Assembly: GCF_029263665.1 (NCBI RefSeq)
Contig: NZ_JAJUFQ010000014.1
Location: forward strand, 1-64,000
Direction: 5' to 3'
Source of the DNA: Halomonas sp.
GTDB lineage: Bacteria > Pseudomonadota > Gammaproteobacteria > Pseudomonadales > Halomonadaceae
Length of the DNA: 64,000 nt
The notes under the pieces: generated by a model
The model's input: only the letters and a program-made list of their open reading frames with translations
The model's database searches: none
Told to the model about the DNA's origin: nothing
Shown here: positions 33,634 to 44,180 of the stretch, in pieces
Numbering within the stretch: the stretch's first letter is position 1
Layout of the letters: every line of letters starts with the position of its first letter
Position numbers and translations under genes: made by a program

Positions 33634-36159
33634 ATGAAGTATCTCAGAACGCTCCTATTCTCCGCCGTGTGGCTGGTGATCTCGCTAGGCGCAGCAGTTG
33701 CGCTCGGCGTGGTCGGTGCCGCCCTCTACTTCACTCCGGGGTTGCCCGATGTTCGCCAGCTGCAGGATTTTGAACTGCAGACGCCTCTGCGCATCTACAC
33801 TCGCGATGGTCAACTGATCGGCGAGTTTGGCGATGAGCGGCGCATGCCAGTGAAGTATGACGAAATCCCTGAACCCATGATCGATGCGCTGCTGGCTGCC
33901 GAGGATGCCAAGTTCTTCGAGCACAATGGCGTCGATCCCAAGGGCTTGCTGCGTGCCGCTGCACAGCTTGCTTCCAGCGGTGACATTCAGTCCGGTGGCT
34001 CGACCATCACCATGCAGGTGGCACGTAATTACCTGTTGACCCTCGACCAGACCTTTACCCGAAAAATCCGTGAAATCCTGCTGTCACTGCAAATGGAGCA
34101 GATCCTGAGCAAACAGGAGATCATGGAACTCTATGTCAACAAGATCTTCCTGGGTCATCGCGCCTACGGTATTGCTGCTGCCTCCGAGATCTATTACGAC
34201 AAGCCGCTGGACGAACTGAACCTGGCACAATTTGCCATGATTGCCGGTCTGCCCAAGGCTCCTTCAGCTTTCAACCCCCTGGCCAATGCCGAACGAGCGC
34301 TGATTCGCCGCAACTGGATCCTGTTCCGTATGCGTGAATTGGGCTATATCGACCAGGCTGCCTACGATGAAGCCGTCAATCAGCCAATCACGGCCAAGCG
34401 CCATGTTGTACGCCCCGATGTCGAGGCTGACTATGTGGCCGAAATGGCTCGCCAATTCGCCACTCAGCGCTTTGGCGACGGCGCCTACACTGGTAGCTAT
34501 CGCATCACCACCACCATCGATAGTAAGCTGCAACCCATGGCTCGCCAGGCGCTGGCCAATGGCTTGATCGACTATGACACCCGCCATGGTTGGCGTGGCC
34601 CCGAAGAAACCGACATTCCCCAGAGCCTTGCTGAAGCTCAGGACAAGACCGAACGCAGTGGTCTGGAAGAGGAATTGTCAGAATCTCCCGAGGTCATCCA
34701 GACAGCACGTCAAGCTGCCGAACGCAGCCAGACAACCGTCGAAGGCATTGACGGAGACGTCAGCAACTGGCTGCAGGTCCTGCAACGTACACCGACCTAT
34801 GGCCCGCTTGAACCGGCCATTGTGGTCAGCGCCGAAGGCCAGCAGATGCGTGTTCTGACGCGCGGAGGCGATATCCGCACCATCGACTGGGACAACCTGA
34901 AGTGGGCGGCCCCTTACAAGAGTGCGCGCTATCGCGGCAACGCTCCGAGCAATGCCAGCCAGATCGCCAGCCGCGGTGACCTCGTACGCATACTCAAGAA
35001 AGACGACGACACCTGGCGCCTATCTCAGCAGCCCGATGCAGAAGGCTCCCTGGTCGTCATGGATCCTCAGACCGGTGCCATCCTGGGCCTGCAGGCAGGC
35101 TTCGATTTCAATGCCAGCAAGTTCAACCGTGCCGTCCAGGCCCGCCGTCAGTCCGGCTCCATCTTCAAGCCATTCATTTATCTGGCAGGTCTCAGCAGTG
35201 GCGAGATTACCCCGGCAACGGTTATCAATGATGCCCCTGTCGTGATCAACGATGGCAGTAATGAGCTGTGGCGTCCGTCCAACTCCAGTGGAGACTTCCT
35301 CGGCCCGACGCGTCTACGCGTTGGCCTGGCACGCTCCCGCAACCTGGTCACTATCCGATTGCTTCAGCAAATTGGCCTGGATAATACGATCGACTTCCTG
35401 GTCAACTTCGGTTTCTCGCGCGACCGCCTGCCACATGGCCTATCCCTGGCACTTGGTAGCGCCAGTCTGACACCTCTGGAGATGACCAATGCCTACGCTA
35501 TCCTGGCAAACGGCGGCTTCCGGGTATCTCCCTGGTTCATCGAGAAGATCACCCAGGGAGGAGAGGACACTCTGGTGGAAGAAGCCAACCCCCGCGTTGC
35601 CTGCCGCACCTGTAGCCCGGACCAGACCACGACAGAAATTGATGGCAAGACCTATGAAGTGGCACCTCGAGTTGCCGATGCACGTGCCATGTACCTGATT
35701 CGGGATATGCTGCGCGACGTGGTAGAGCATGGTACCGCCCGCAAGGCTCTGGAAATGAAGCGCGCAGACATTGTCGGCAAGACCGGTACGACCAACGATC
35801 AGCGTGACGCCTGGTTTGCCGGCTTCAACAACCAGCTGGCCGCTACCGTCTGGGTGGGCAAGGACGACAACACTCCCACGGCTGAATACGGAGCACAAGC
35901 GGCCTTGCCAATCTGGGTGGACTTCATGAGCCAGGCGCTGGACGGTACTCCAGAATCGATGCCTGAGCCTCCGGAGGGCATCATCACCCGTCGTATCGAT
36001 GCCAATACTGGTCGCCTGCTGGGCAAGAACCAAGGTGGGGGCATTGAGGAGATTTTCGATGAAGATCACCTGCCAACCTTCCAGCCGCGTCGCGTAGAAC
36101 GCACTATCGAGACGCACAGCGGCTCTCAGGGAACTGGGGCTTACGAAGCCATCTTCTGA
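33634..36159 (+). CDS. mrcA: Penicillin-binding protein 1A (bifunctional)
   Basis: 841 residues. A short cytoplasmic tail and membrane anchor (LLFSAVWLVISLGAAVALGV) are followed by the glycosyltransferase domain (AAEDAKFFEHNGVDPKGL with the catalytic Glu, GGSTITMQVARN, RKIREILLSLQMEQ, IFLGHRAYG) and, after an OB-like insert, the transpeptidase domain (SGSIFKPFIYLAG with the catalytic Ser, SRN, KTGTTNDQRDAWF). It polymerises and cross-links peptidoglycan in the periplasm. The start MKYLRTLLF gives a proper anchor; the open frame extends upstream to 33526 without support. Divergent to the pil operon, the same neighbourhood as in pseudomonads. Confidence 0.95.
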   Translation: MKYLRTLLFSAVWLVISLGAAVALGVVGAALYFTPGLPDVRQLQDFELQTPLRIYTRDGQLIGEFGDERRMPVKYDEIPEPMIDALLAAEDAKFFEHNGVDPKGLLRAAAQLASSGDIQSGGSTITMQVARNYLLTLDQTFTRKIREILLSLQMEQILSKQEIMELYVNKIFLGHRAYGIAAASEIYYDKPLDELNLAQFAMIAGLPKAPSAFNPLANAERALIRRNWILFRMRELGYIDQAAYDEAVNQPITAKRHVVRPDVEADYVAEMARQFATQRFGDGAYTGSYRITTTIDSKLQPMARQALANGLIDYDTRHGWRGPEETDIPQSLAEAQDKTERSGLEEELSESPEVIQTARQAAERSQTTVEGIDGDVSNWLQVLQRTPTYGPLEPAIVVSAEGQQMRVLTRGGDIRTIDWDNLKWAAPYKSARYRGNAPSNASQIASRGDLVRILKKDDDTWRLSQQPDAEGSLVVMDPQTGAILGLQAGFDFNASKFNRAVQARRQSGSIFKPFIYLAGLSSGEITPATVINDAPVVINDGSNELWRPSNSSGDFLGPTRLRVGLARSRNLVTIRLLQQIGLDNTIDFLVNFGFSRDRLPHGLSLALGSASLTPLEMTNAYAILANGGFRVSPWFIEKITQGGEDTLVEEANPRVACRTCSPDQTTTEIDGKTYEVAPRVADARAMYLIRDMLRDVVEHGTARKALEMKRADIVGKTGTTNDQRDAWFAGFNNQLAATVWVGKDDNTPTAEYGAQAALPIWVDFMSQALDGTPESMPEPPEGIITRRIDANTGRLLGKNQGGGIEEIFDEDHLPTFQPRRVERTIETHSGSQGTGAYEAIF

Positions 36160-36177
36160 CGACTCCCCCCTTATCCC

Positions 36178-36207
36178 CCCCCGGCTCATGCCGGGGGTTT
36201 TTGTTTT
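36178..36207 (+). terminator. Terminator of mrcA
   Basis: 8-bp stem CCCCCGGC / GCCGGGGG with loop TCAT, then TTTTTGTTTT. It begins 18 bases after the stop. Confidence 0.95.
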
Positions 36208-36312
36208 GGGCTCCAGGAAGAGATCAAGGCCTCTCCAGCTCCGCCCGGATGCTACGACAGGTTCATTCAGTTCGAAAACGACTCATGCGCTTTGAAAACC
36301 ATTCTGCGCTTG

Positions 36313-36379
36313 AAAAACAAAGAACCCTGCCTGATGAACAGCCATCATGAGTCAGGCGGTTCATACAGGCAGGGCTCTT
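36313..36379 (-). terminator. Terminator of the malic enzyme gene
   Basis: On the minus strand AAGAGCCCTGCCTG pairs with CAGGCAGGGTTCT, with an inner GAAC/GTTC pairing, and the 3' side is followed by TTGTTTTTC. It lies about 115 bases past the stop at 36493. Confidence 0.75.
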
Positions 36380-36492
36380 TTCTCTCGACGCGGGTTGTTC
36401 TTTTTATATCTTCTCATTGCGGGCGTACGTATCCTCGTACGTTCTGCTACCGCAATACCAGCGATTTACCGGCGACACGTTTCCACCAGCAT

Positions 36493-37761
36493 CTAGCCGT
36501 AGACGTCTTCGATACTTGCCAGCGGATAATGAGAAGGATATGGCTTACGGGCCACGCCCGAATCCACGGCAGCCTGAGCCACAGCAGAAGTAACGCGCTC
36601 AAGCAGACGACTATCCACCGGAGTGGGGATGATGTAGTCGCGCCCGAAGCTCATGGTCTCTCTCTCATAAGCATCCAGCACGGCTTGAGGCACAGGCTCA
36701 CGAGCAAGGTCCTTGATCGCATGCACCGCTGCAACTTTCATCGCTTCATTGATGCGAGTGGCACGCACATCAAGAGCACCACGGAAGATAAAGGGGAAGC
36801 CCAGAACGTTGTTGACCTGGTTCGGATAATCCGAGCGCCCTGTCGCCATGATCACATCTGGACGTGTTTCACGGGCCAGGTCAGGATGAATCTCCGGATC
36901 TGGGTTGGTGCAGGCGAAGACAATAGGATCCTTGGCCATCTTGCGGATGTGATCCGCACTCATCAGCCCAGGGCCAGACAGACCAACGAACACATCGGCA
37001 CCATCAATGGCATCGTCCAGCGTACGCTTGCTGGTTTCACTTGCGAACATGGCCTTGTATTCGTTGAGGTCTTCACGTCCCGAGTGAATCACGCCCTTGC
37101 GATCCAGCATCACGATGTTCTCGGGCTTGGCACCGCAGGAAACCAGCAGCTTCATGCAGGCAATGGCAGCAGCGCCAGCGCCCATGCACACGATATTGGC
37201 CTTTTCGATGGCCTTGCCGGCAATATCCAGAGCATTGAGCATGCCTGCTGCAGTAACGATCGCAGTACCGTGCTGATCATCATGAAACACAGGGATATTA
37301 CAGCGCTCGATCAGGGCTCGCTCAATTTCAAAGCACTCTGGTGCTTTGATATCCTCGAGATTGATTCCGCCCCAACTGTCCGCAATGCGCGCGACAGTAT
37401 CAATGAACGCCTGAGGACTCTCGGCGTTGACTTCGATATCGACAGAGTTGATGCCAGCAAAGCACTTGAACAGTACGCCCTTGCCTTCCATGACTGGCTT
37501 GCTGGCCAGGGGACCAAGATTACCCAGTCCAAGAATGGCGGTACCATCGGAGATCACTGCCACCAGGTTACCCTTGCCGGTATAGCGATATGCATTTTCC
37601 GGGTCACGGGCAATTTCACGGACCGGCTCAGCCACGCCGGGGCTATAGGCCAGCGACAGGTCCTTGGCAGTTGCAGTGGGCTTGGTCAGCTCGACAGAGA
37701 GCTTGCCGGGGATCGGGAGCGCATGATAGTCCAGCGCTGCCTGCTTCTTGTCGTCACTCAT
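36493..37761 (-). CDS. NAD(P)-dependent malic enzyme, short form
   Basis: 422 residues. It oxidatively decarboxylates malate to pyruvate with NAD(P)+. Visible parts are LAYSPGVAEPVREIA, ISDGTAILGLGNLGPLASKPVMEGK (in part: GLGNLGPLASKPVMEGK), FHDDQHGTAIV (metal site), MGAGAAAIACMKLL (nucleotide fold) and CTNPDPEIHP. It has only the malic enzyme part; the MaeB form of Escherichia coli carries an additional phosphotransacetylase-like domain and is about 760 residues. The start MSDDKKQAAL was chosen because the upstream extension is AT-rich and non-conserved in character. Confidence 0.93.
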   Translation of the reverse strand: MSDDKKQAALDYHALPIPGKLSVELTKPTATAKDLSLAYSPGVAEPVREIARDPENAYRYTGKGNLVAVISDGTAILGLGNLGPLASKPVMEGKGVLFKCFAGINSVDIEVNAESPQAFIDTVARIADSWGGINLEDIKAPECFEIERALIERCNIPVFHDDQHGTAIVTAAGMLNALDIAGKAIEKANIVCMGAGAAAIACMKLLVSCGAKPENIVMLDRKGVIHSGREDLNEYKAMFASETSKRTLDDAIDGADVFVGLSGPGLMSADHIRKMAKDPIVFACTNPDPEIHPDLARETRPDVIMATGRSDYPNQVNNVLGFPFIFRGALDVRATRINEAMKVAAVHAIKDLAREPVPQAVLDAYERETMSFGRDYIIPTPVDSRLLERVTSAVAQAAVDSGVARKPYPSHYPLASIEDVYG

Positions 37762-38086
37762 GCTTGTGTCCGGTATCCAGATAAGAGAGACATAGGGTTT
37801 CTTCAGATTATAGAAATTTTTTCCATTTTTCAATGAAAAACCATTTCCGCCCTGTTCCGTACTCGTTTGAAGACGTTCACTACTAAAAGCAGCATAATTT
37901 TGCCGCACCGCAACATCGCAATCCTCACGACATCATGATGAAGCCCCTTGATACAAAGTTTAGTCATCGTCCAGGGTACCTGCACTCAAGCCTGTGCCAG
38001 GACGTGACAAAAACCTCTTCTTCCGAGTAGAAACAACAAACCCGCCTCGAAGGGCGGGTTTGTTGAAGCACTGAAACAATCGGTGA
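37762..38086. other. Intergenic region between maeB promoter side and rpmE
   Basis: 325 bases containing the promoter region of the malic enzyme gene (AT-rich near 37800-37850) and the rpmE terminator. No gene is seen. Confidence 0.5.
38034..38065 (-). terminator. Terminator of rpmE
   Basis: 13-bp stem CAACAAACCCGCC / GGCGGGTTTGTTG with loop TCGAAG, followed on the minus strand by TTTC. It starts 22 bases after the rpmE stop. Confidence 0.85.
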
Positions 38087-38299
38087 TCAACGCTTGAGTG
38101 CAGCACCAAAACGCTTGTTGAAGCGCTCGACACGGCCACCAGTGGTAGCTTGTTTCTGCTTACCGGTGTAGAACGGGTGGCACTGAGAGCACACGTCCAG
38201 GTGCAGGTCGTGACCAACAGTGGAGCCCACTTCAAAGGAGGCGCCACAGGTGCAGGTCGCAGTAACTGTCTTGTATTCCGGGTGGATACCTTGTTTCAT
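38087..38299 (-). CDS. rpmE: 50S ribosomal protein L31
   Basis: 70 residues starting [10 protein letters not shown]. Four cysteines (CTCG and CSQC, with the intervening [12 protein letters not shown]) make the zinc-binding C+ form of L31. The chain ends with [10 protein letters not shown], typical of the family. It lies divergent to priA, the conserved gammaproteobacterial arrangement. The longer open frame to 38353 has no support. Confidence 0.96.
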   Translation of the reverse strand: MKQGIHPEYKTVTATCTCGASFEVGSTVGHDLHLDVCSQCHPFYTGKQKQATTGGRVERFNKRFGAALKR

Positions 38300-38536
38300 C
38301 TTGAACCTCGTCAATCGGTATGCCGCCACCTGATCCATTGCCAGGCACCGCATACAGGGTAATGGCCGGGGCTGAAAAGCAGTGATTACAGCATCTGCCC
38401 CCGTGCCGACCGGTGGTAAGCATCCACCCTGACCTGGACGACCAAGTCACTGAATCCATTACGGCAGACAGCGACCAAAGCTCAGGGCTTGGTGGAAGCG
38501 GGCGGGCATTTTAGCAGAACTCCCAGTGGAGGCCAA

Positions 38537-40774
38537 TTGCAAGATATTTCCTCGACCACACCCCGAGTACTGGGTGTCGCTGTGCCCTCGCCACTGCGCC
38601 GCCTTTTCGACTACCTGCCCAAGGGAGCTCCTCCGCCATGCGGCTGGGTCCCGGGGCTTCGTGTTCGGGTCAGTTTTGGCCGTCGCCAGGTGGTTGGCGT
38701 GGTCATGGAATGTCGCGACAGCAGTGACCTGCCTCTAGCGCGACTCAAGCCTATCGAAGCCTGTCTCGACCAGGTCCCATTGCCCTCGGACTGGCTGTGG
38801 TTATGTCGCTTCACGGCGCGCTACTACCAACATGCTCTCGGCGATGCCTTGATGCACGCCATGCCGGTACTGCTACGCCAAGGGCGCCCATTGGAAACGC
38901 GCACACGGGAACGCTGGCGTGCACTGCCAAATCACGAATCTTCCAGCCACACCCTGGCTCGTGCCCCGAAGCAGGCGCAATTGTTCAACATGCTGTGTCA
39001 GCACCCTCAAGGGCTGACCAGCCAGACCATTCTTGGCCAAGGATTCAGCCGAGAGCAGCTCAGGTCCTTGGAAGCCAAACACCTGGTCGAACAGCGTGAA
39101 GAACCGATGAATGCTGCTCAGTGGCCACCCGTTCAGAACCTGCTGGCCAATCCCGCACTGCCCCTCAATGCCGAACAGGCCACGGCATTGAATGCACTCT
39201 GCGAAGGCCTTGGGCATTTTCACCCTTGCCTGCTCCATGGTGTCACGGGCAGCGGCAAGACCGAGGTCTACCTGCAACTGATTGAGGCCGTGGTTGCCAA
39301 GGGTCGCCAGGCTCTGGTCCTGATTCCTGAAATTGGCCTCACACCCCAGACCCTGGGGCGCTTCCAGCAACGTTTCCGTGCCCCCATTGTGGCACTGCAC
39401 TCGGGGCTGAGCGATCTGCAGCGCCTGGATGCCTGGGAAGCCGCCGCCAATGGTCGGGCTGCCATTGTCATCGGTACTCGTTCAGCGGTCTTCACGCCTT
39501 TGGCACGCCCAGGGATCATCATCGTCGATGAGGAGCACGACAGCTCCTTCAAGCAGCAGGATGGTCTGCGCTACCATGCTCGAGACTTGGCTGTTGCCCG
39601 TGCCAAGCACCACGACATTCCCTTGTTGCTGGGTAGTGCAACGCCCTCTCTGGAAACCCTGCATCATGCTCAGCAGGGCACCTATCGCCACCTGCGTCTG
39701 CGCCAGCGTGCTACTCGCCATGCCCCTGCCAGGCTGGAATTGATTGATCTCAAGGGACGCCCTCGCCATGGAGGATTGATTGCTCCCGTACGGGACACCA
39801 TCGCGGCCACTCTGGAAGCCGGCCATCAGGTGCTGGTCTTCATCAACCGGCGTGGCTTTGCTCCCACCCTGGCGTGCCATTCCTGTGGCTGGATGGCTGA
39901 CTGCGACCATTGTGATGCTCGCATGACCTGGCATCGCCAGCCGCCCGTGTTGGCCTGCCATCATTGCGACCGCCGTCGTCCCTTTCCCGATGCCTGCCCC
40001 AAGTGCGGAAGTGCCGACCTGCGCCCCTTGGGCAGTGGCACGGAGCGCACCGAGGAGTTCCTGGCAGATACCTTTCCCAAGACCCCGGTATATCGCATCG
40101 ACCGAGACAGCACTCGGGGCAAGGACGCATTGGATAAGATCCTTACGGAAATTCGCCGTGGCGAGCCCGCCTTGCTGGTTGGCACCCAGATGCTGGCCAA
40201 GGGCCATCATCTACCTCACGTCACCCTGGTGGTGGTCGTCAACGCCGATGCCGGCCTGTATGCCAGCGATTTCCGAGCCCTGGAGCATAGCGCCCAACTG
40301 CTCGAACAAGTGGCCGGGCGCGCCGGGCGCGCTTCTCATCCAGGCCGAGTAATGGTACAGACCATGCATCCGGATGACCCCAACCTGCGCTTGCTGGCCG
40401 AGAGAGGCTACGACGCTCTGGCTGAGTCGCTGCTGGATGAACGCCGCGTAGCGAAGCTTCCCCCCATGTGCTTCATGGCGTTGCTGCGCCTGGAAAGCCC
40501 CCGAGAAGAACACGTCATGACCTTGGCCAAAGAAGCCGCAGACGCGTTACGTGACCATCTCGGGCAACACCAGTTGAAGGTCGACTGCCTTGGTCCTGTA
40601 CCCGCTCCCATGGAACGCCGTCAGAACCGCTATCACATGCAGGTCATGCTGATGGCCGAGCGACGCAGCCAGTTGCATGAGGCCTGTGCCTGGTTGGTTC
40701 ACTGGGGGGAAGCCAACCCCGCGATGCGTCGGGTACGCTGGTCATTGGATATCGATCCACAGACACTCAATTGA
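38537..40774 (+). CDS. priA: Primosomal protein N' (PriA helicase)
   Basis: 745 residues. It restarts stalled replication forks by binding forked DNA and loading DnaB through PriB/DnaT. The N-terminal DNA-binding domain begins VAVPSPLRRLFDYLP. The helicase core has GVTGSGKTEVYLQ (Walker A) and IIVDEEHDSSFKQQ (DEEH box). Paired zinc fingers follow: CHSCGWMADCDHC and CHHC...CPKCGS. No ATG fits; TTG 38537 has GGAGG 4 bases ahead and gives nearly the Escherichia coli length (732). The frame stays open upstream to 38489, over the rpmE promoter. Confidence 0.95.
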   Translation: MQDISSTTPRVLGVAVPSPLRRLFDYLPKGAPPPCGWVPGLRVRVSFGRRQVVGVVMECRDSSDLPLARLKPIEACLDQVPLPSDWLWLCRFTARYYQHALGDALMHAMPVLLRQGRPLETRTRERWRALPNHESSSHTLARAPKQAQLFNMLCQHPQGLTSQTILGQGFSREQLRSLEAKHLVEQREEPMNAAQWPPVQNLLANPALPLNAEQATALNALCEGLGHFHPCLLHGVTGSGKTEVYLQLIEAVVAKGRQALVLIPEIGLTPQTLGRFQQRFRAPIVALHSGLSDLQRLDAWEAAANGRAAIVIGTRSAVFTPLARPGIIIVDEEHDSSFKQQDGLRYHARDLAVARAKHHDIPLLLGSATPSLETLHHAQQGTYRHLRLRQRATRHAPARLELIDLKGRPRHGGLIAPVRDTIAATLEAGHQVLVFINRRGFAPTLACHSCGWMADCDHCDARMTWHRQPPVLACHHCDRRRPFPDACPKCGSADLRPLGSGTERTEEFLADTFPKTPVYRIDRDSTRGKDALDKILTEIRRGEPALLVGTQMLAKGHHLPHVTLVVVVNADAGLYASDFRALEHSAQLLEQVAGRAGRASHPGRVMVQTMHPDDPNLRLLAERGYDALAESLLDERRVAKLPPMCFMALLRLESPREEHVMTLAKEAADALRDHLGQHQLKVDCLGPVPAPMERRQNRYHMQVMLMAERRSQLHEACAWLVHWGEANPAMRRVRWSLDIDPQTLN

Positions 40775-40955
40775 GTGACGATGCGAGGCGCGACCTTTAA
40801 AGGAAGGCGCCAATCGCAGATAATGTTCGGTCTGCCCGCCGACGGGCAAATTTTATGACGCATACGCACAGAAAATGCCAAGTTCCGCGCTGCAACACGC
40901 TTGCGCGACCCTTTTTCTGGTTGCCCGTCACCGAGCCACAGGACACATAGACTCC

Positions 40956-42641
40956 ATGAAAGACACTATCGTTGCGCTGCTCGACGCTGCCCTTTCCGAG
41001 CTCAAGCAGCAAGAGGTCATCCCCCCGGATCTCTCTCCGGCCTATAAGGTTGACCCGACCAAGGACAAGACCCATGGCGACTATGCCACCAATCTGGCCA
41101 TGATGCTGGCCAAGCCCGCCGGCAAACCACCACGCGATGTGGCCCAGCGTCTGATCGATGCCCTGCCCGAGAGCAGCGCCGTATCCAAGGTGGAAATCGC
41201 AGGTCCCGGGTTCATCAATTTCTTCGCGGCAACCGACGCCGCTGCCCAGGTCGTGCGCCAGGTGCTTGAAGCCGGCGACAGTTTCGGTCGCAGCATGCTC
41301 GGCCAGGGGCAAAAGGTTCAGGTCGAATTCGTGTCCGCCAACCCGACCGGCCCGTTGCATGTCGGGCACGGCCGTGGCGCTGCCGTCGGAGACTGCCTGT
41401 GTCGCCTGCTCGAAGCGACCGGCTATGATGTCACTCGCGAGTTCTACTACAACGACGCCGGCGCCCAGATCACCAACCTGGCACTGTCCGTGCAGGCCCG
41501 CGCCAAGGGACTCGGTCCGGATGACGAAAGCTGGCCGCAGGATGGCTACCGTGGCGACTATATTGTCGATGTGGCCAAGGCCTACCTGGCCGGCGAAACC
41601 GTGCACGCCGATGACCGCCATGTCACCGCCCAGGCCGATCCGGAAGACCTCGACGCCATCCGCGACTTCGCCGTGGCCTATCTACGCCGCGAGCAGGATC
41701 TCGACCTGCGCGCCTTCGGCGTGGCATTCGATGTCTATTTCCTCGAGTCATCTCTGTATACGGATGGCAAGGTCGAGGCGACCGCCCAACGCCTGACCGA
41801 TAATGGCCACACCTACGAGAAGGACGGCGCTCTCTGGCTACGCACGACGGATTTCGGCGATGACAAGGATCGGGTCATGCGCAAGAAGGAAGGTGGCTAT
41901 ACCTACTTCCTGCCGGACGTGGCCTACCATCTCGACAAGTGGCAACGCGGCTTCACTACCGTGATCAACGAACAAGGGGCCGACCACCATTCCACCGTGA
42001 CTCGGGTGCGTGCTGGCCTGCAGGCACTGAACGTCGACATTCCCCAAGGCTGGCCGGACTACGTATTGCACCAGATGGTGCTGGTGACGCGCTCCGGGGT
42101 CGAGGTCAAGCTATCCAAGCGCGCGGGCAGTTATGTCACCCTACGCGACCTGATCGATGAAGTGGGTCGCGATGCCACTCGCTTCTTCCTCGCTGCCCGG
42201 CGTGCCGATTCGCAGTTGACCTTTGACATCGACCTGGCCCGTTCTCAGTCCAACGACAACCCTGTTTATTACGTCCAGTACGCTCACGCCCGAGTGTGCA
42301 GCGTACTGCGCAAGGCAGAATCAGAAGGCCTGAACTTCGACAATGAGCTAGCCCTGGCCAACCTGGGACTGCTCGAGGCCGACCAGGAAAAGGCGCTGCT
42401 CAATCGCCTGGCTCGTTATCCGGAAGTGGTCAGTCATGCAGCCGCTTCGCGCGAGCCCCAGCAGATCGCACAATACTTGCAAGACTTGGCAGCGGACTTC
42501 CATAGTTGCTACAACGCGTGCAAGGTGATGGTCGACGATGCCGCACTGCGTAACGCCCGTCTGGCTCTGGGCCTGGCCACTCGTCAGGTACTGCGCAACG
42601 GCCTCGACCTGATTGGCGTGAGTGCACCAGAGGAGATGTAA
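40956..42641 (+). CDS. argS: Arginyl-tRNA synthetase
   Basis: 561 residues, a class I synthetase. The N-terminal additional domain ends before the HIGH-like motif [14 protein letters not shown]; the KMSKS-like site is [13 protein letters not shown]; the C-terminal anticodon-binding domain has [14 protein letters not shown]. It charges tRNA-Arg. The start [10 protein letters not shown] was chosen; the open frame begins earlier at 40875 without support. The SPOR-domain gene follows after 3 bases. Confidence 0.97.
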   Translation: MKDTIVALLDAALSELKQQEVIPPDLSPAYKVDPTKDKTHGDYATNLAMMLAKPAGKPPRDVAQRLIDALPESSAVSKVEIAGPGFINFFAATDAAAQVVRQVLEAGDSFGRSMLGQGQKVQVEFVSANPTGPLHVGHGRGAAVGDCLCRLLEATGYDVTREFYYNDAGAQITNLALSVQARAKGLGPDDESWPQDGYRGDYIVDVAKAYLAGETVHADDRHVTAQADPEDLDAIRDFAVAYLRREQDLDLRAFGVAFDVYFLESSLYTDGKVEATAQRLTDNGHTYEKDGALWLRTTDFGDDKDRVMRKKEGGYTYFLPDVAYHLDKWQRGFTTVINEQGADHHSTVTRVRAGLQALNVDIPQGWPDYVLHQMVLVTRSGVEVKLSKRAGSYVTLRDLIDEVGRDATRFFLAARRADSQLTFDIDLARSQSNDNPVYYVQYAHARVCSVLRKAESEGLNFDNELALANLGLLEADQEKALLNRLARYPEVVSHAAASREPQQIAQYLQDLAADFHSCYNACKVMVDDAALRNARLALGLATRQVLRNGLDLIGVSAPEEM

Positions 42642-42644
42642 GGC

Positions 42645-43400
42645 ATGGCCACCCGCAAGACCACCCCTCCGCGCAAGCGCGGCGCGACGTCAAGCAAGAA
42701 GCGTAAATCAACCCCGACCAGCGGTCGGGGCGGATTGCCCTGGTGGCTGTGGGCGGGTGCCGGCATTGCAGCCGGCTACCTCCTGGCGCACTACCAGAAT
42801 GGCACAGCCCCCTGGCAGGACCAGGGCTCGCCAGTGGCCGCTGTTCTGCCCAAACCCTCCGGCAGTCAGCAAGGAGGCAGTGAGGCCAAGGGTGGCGGCA
42901 GTGATGAACCGCCCATGCCAACTTTCGAATTCTACACCCTGCTGCCGGAATCCGAAGTCATTGCTCCGGATGCCGATATGCCAGTGTCCACTGCCAAACG
43001 GCCGGAAGCAGCAAGAAAGCCTGAGCAGGAATCAGAGTCCGAGGGCGGTATCTCCGGAGATGATCCTATTGCAGCAGTCATCGCTGCAGCCAATGCCAAG
43101 CAGGAAAGCGCTCAGCAGACGGCTTCCAAGCCAGCAGCCAGCAGCACCACGGCCAGTGCCAATCGACGCTACATGCTTCAGGCAGCCTCTTTCCGCGATA
43201 TCGCCGATGCCAACCAGTTGGCCAGCCGCCTCAAGGACTTCGGCCTGTTGGCCAAGATCAGTGATGTCGAGGCCGCTGGAGGCGCCACCTGGCACCGCGT
43301 TCAGGTTGGCCCGTACAGCGATCGCCAGGAACTGGCCCGGGCCCAGGACCTGATGAGCACACAAGGGATCGAACCACTGCTGATCCAGTTGCAGAACTGA
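42645..43400 (+). CDS. SPOR-domain protein (FtsN-like)
   Basis: 251 residues. A basic cytoplasmic tail rich in Lys, Arg and Thr, one membrane segment (~30-46, LPWWLWAGAGIAAGYLLAHY), a Pro/Ser/Glu-rich periplasmic linker, and a C-terminal SPOR domain (RYMLQAASFRDIADANQLASRL in part, VQVGPYSDRQELARAQDLM) that binds denuded peptidoglycan at the division septum. The position between argS and hslV matches FtsN in many gammaproteobacteria. Cell-division role is inferred from architecture and position. Confidence 0.85.
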   Translation: MATRKTTPPRKRGATSSKKRKSTPTSGRGGLPWWLWAGAGIAAGYLLAHYQNGTAPWQDQGSPVAAVLPKPSGSQQGGSEAKGGGSDEPPMPTFEFYTLLPESEVIAPDADMPVSTAKRPEAARKPEQESESEGGISGDDPIAAVIAAANAKQESAQQTASKPAASSTTASANRRYMLQAASFRDIADANQLASRLKDFGLLAKISDVEAAGGATWHRVQVGPYSDRQELARAQDLMSTQGIEPLLIQLQN

Positions 43401-43404
43401 GAAC

Positions 43405-43453
<49 letters not shown>

Positions 43454-43659
43454 GACAATATGCAGCCAAGTAGCTGCAATACTTTGTCTCCGGTGTCGCT
43501 TGAGGCTTATGGCTTTCCCACCCTAGCGCATTCTCTACGGTTGAATTTTCCTTCAACTGCCCACACTTCTAGCCCAATGCTTATTCGAGAGGCATGCGGG
43601 AGCGTGCTCCCGTCCTCGACAGTCACCGGAAGCATGGCTTCCCACAAGGAGATTTCTCC

Positions 43660-44178
43660 ATGACCACGATCGTTTCCGTGCGCCGCGGCGACCAGGTGGC
43701 GCTCGCAGGCGACGGCCAGGTGTCGTTGGGCAATACCGTGATGAAAGGCAATGCCAGTAAAGTGCGTCGCCTGTATCACGGCCAGGTACTGGCAGGTTTC
43801 GCCGGGGGTACCGCTGATGCCTTTACCTTGTTCGAGCGTTTTGAAGCCCAACTCGAGAAATATCAAGGCAACCTGGTCAAGGCAGCCGTAGAGCTGGCCA
43901 AGGATTGGCGTACCGATCGCGCTTTGCGCCGTCTGGAAGCACTGCTGGCAGTCGCCGACAAGAAGTCATCGCTGATCATTACCGGCAACGGCGATGTCGT
44001 GGAACCTGAGCGCGGTATCATCGCCATTGGTTCCGGCGGAAATTTTGCCCTGTCCGCAGCACGCGCCCTGCTCGAGAACACAGAACTCAGTGCCCGCGAA
44101 ATCACGGAAAAATCCCTGGAGATAGCAGGCGATATCTGCGTGTTCACCAACCATAACGTGACCCTGGAAGAGCTTTGA
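43660..44178 (+). CDS. hslV: ATP-dependent protease subunit HslV
   Basis: 172 residues, a proteasome-like peptidase. After Met removal Thr2 becomes the nucleophile ([21 protein letters not shown] in part: TTIVSVRRG). [15 protein letters not shown] and the C-terminal [11 protein letters not shown] are typical. The hexamers dock on HslU to degrade misfolded and regulatory proteins under heat stress. ATG 43660 has AAGGAG 9 bases upstream. The end is 2 bases before the hslU start. Confidence 0.97.
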   Translation: MTTIVSVRRGDQVALAGDGQVSLGNTVMKGNASKVRRLYHGQVLAGFAGGTADAFTLFERFEAQLEKYQGNLVKAAVELAKDWRTDRALRRLEALLAVADKKSSLIITGNGDVVEPERGIIAIGSGGNFALSAARALLENTELSAREITEKSLEIAGDICVFTNHNVTLEEL

Positions 44179-44180
44179 CC

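Larger units (their letters stand above)
36160..36492. other. Convergent intergenic region between mrcA and maeB
   Basis: 333 bases holding the mrcA terminator and the maeB terminator. No gene is seen. Confidence 0.6.
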
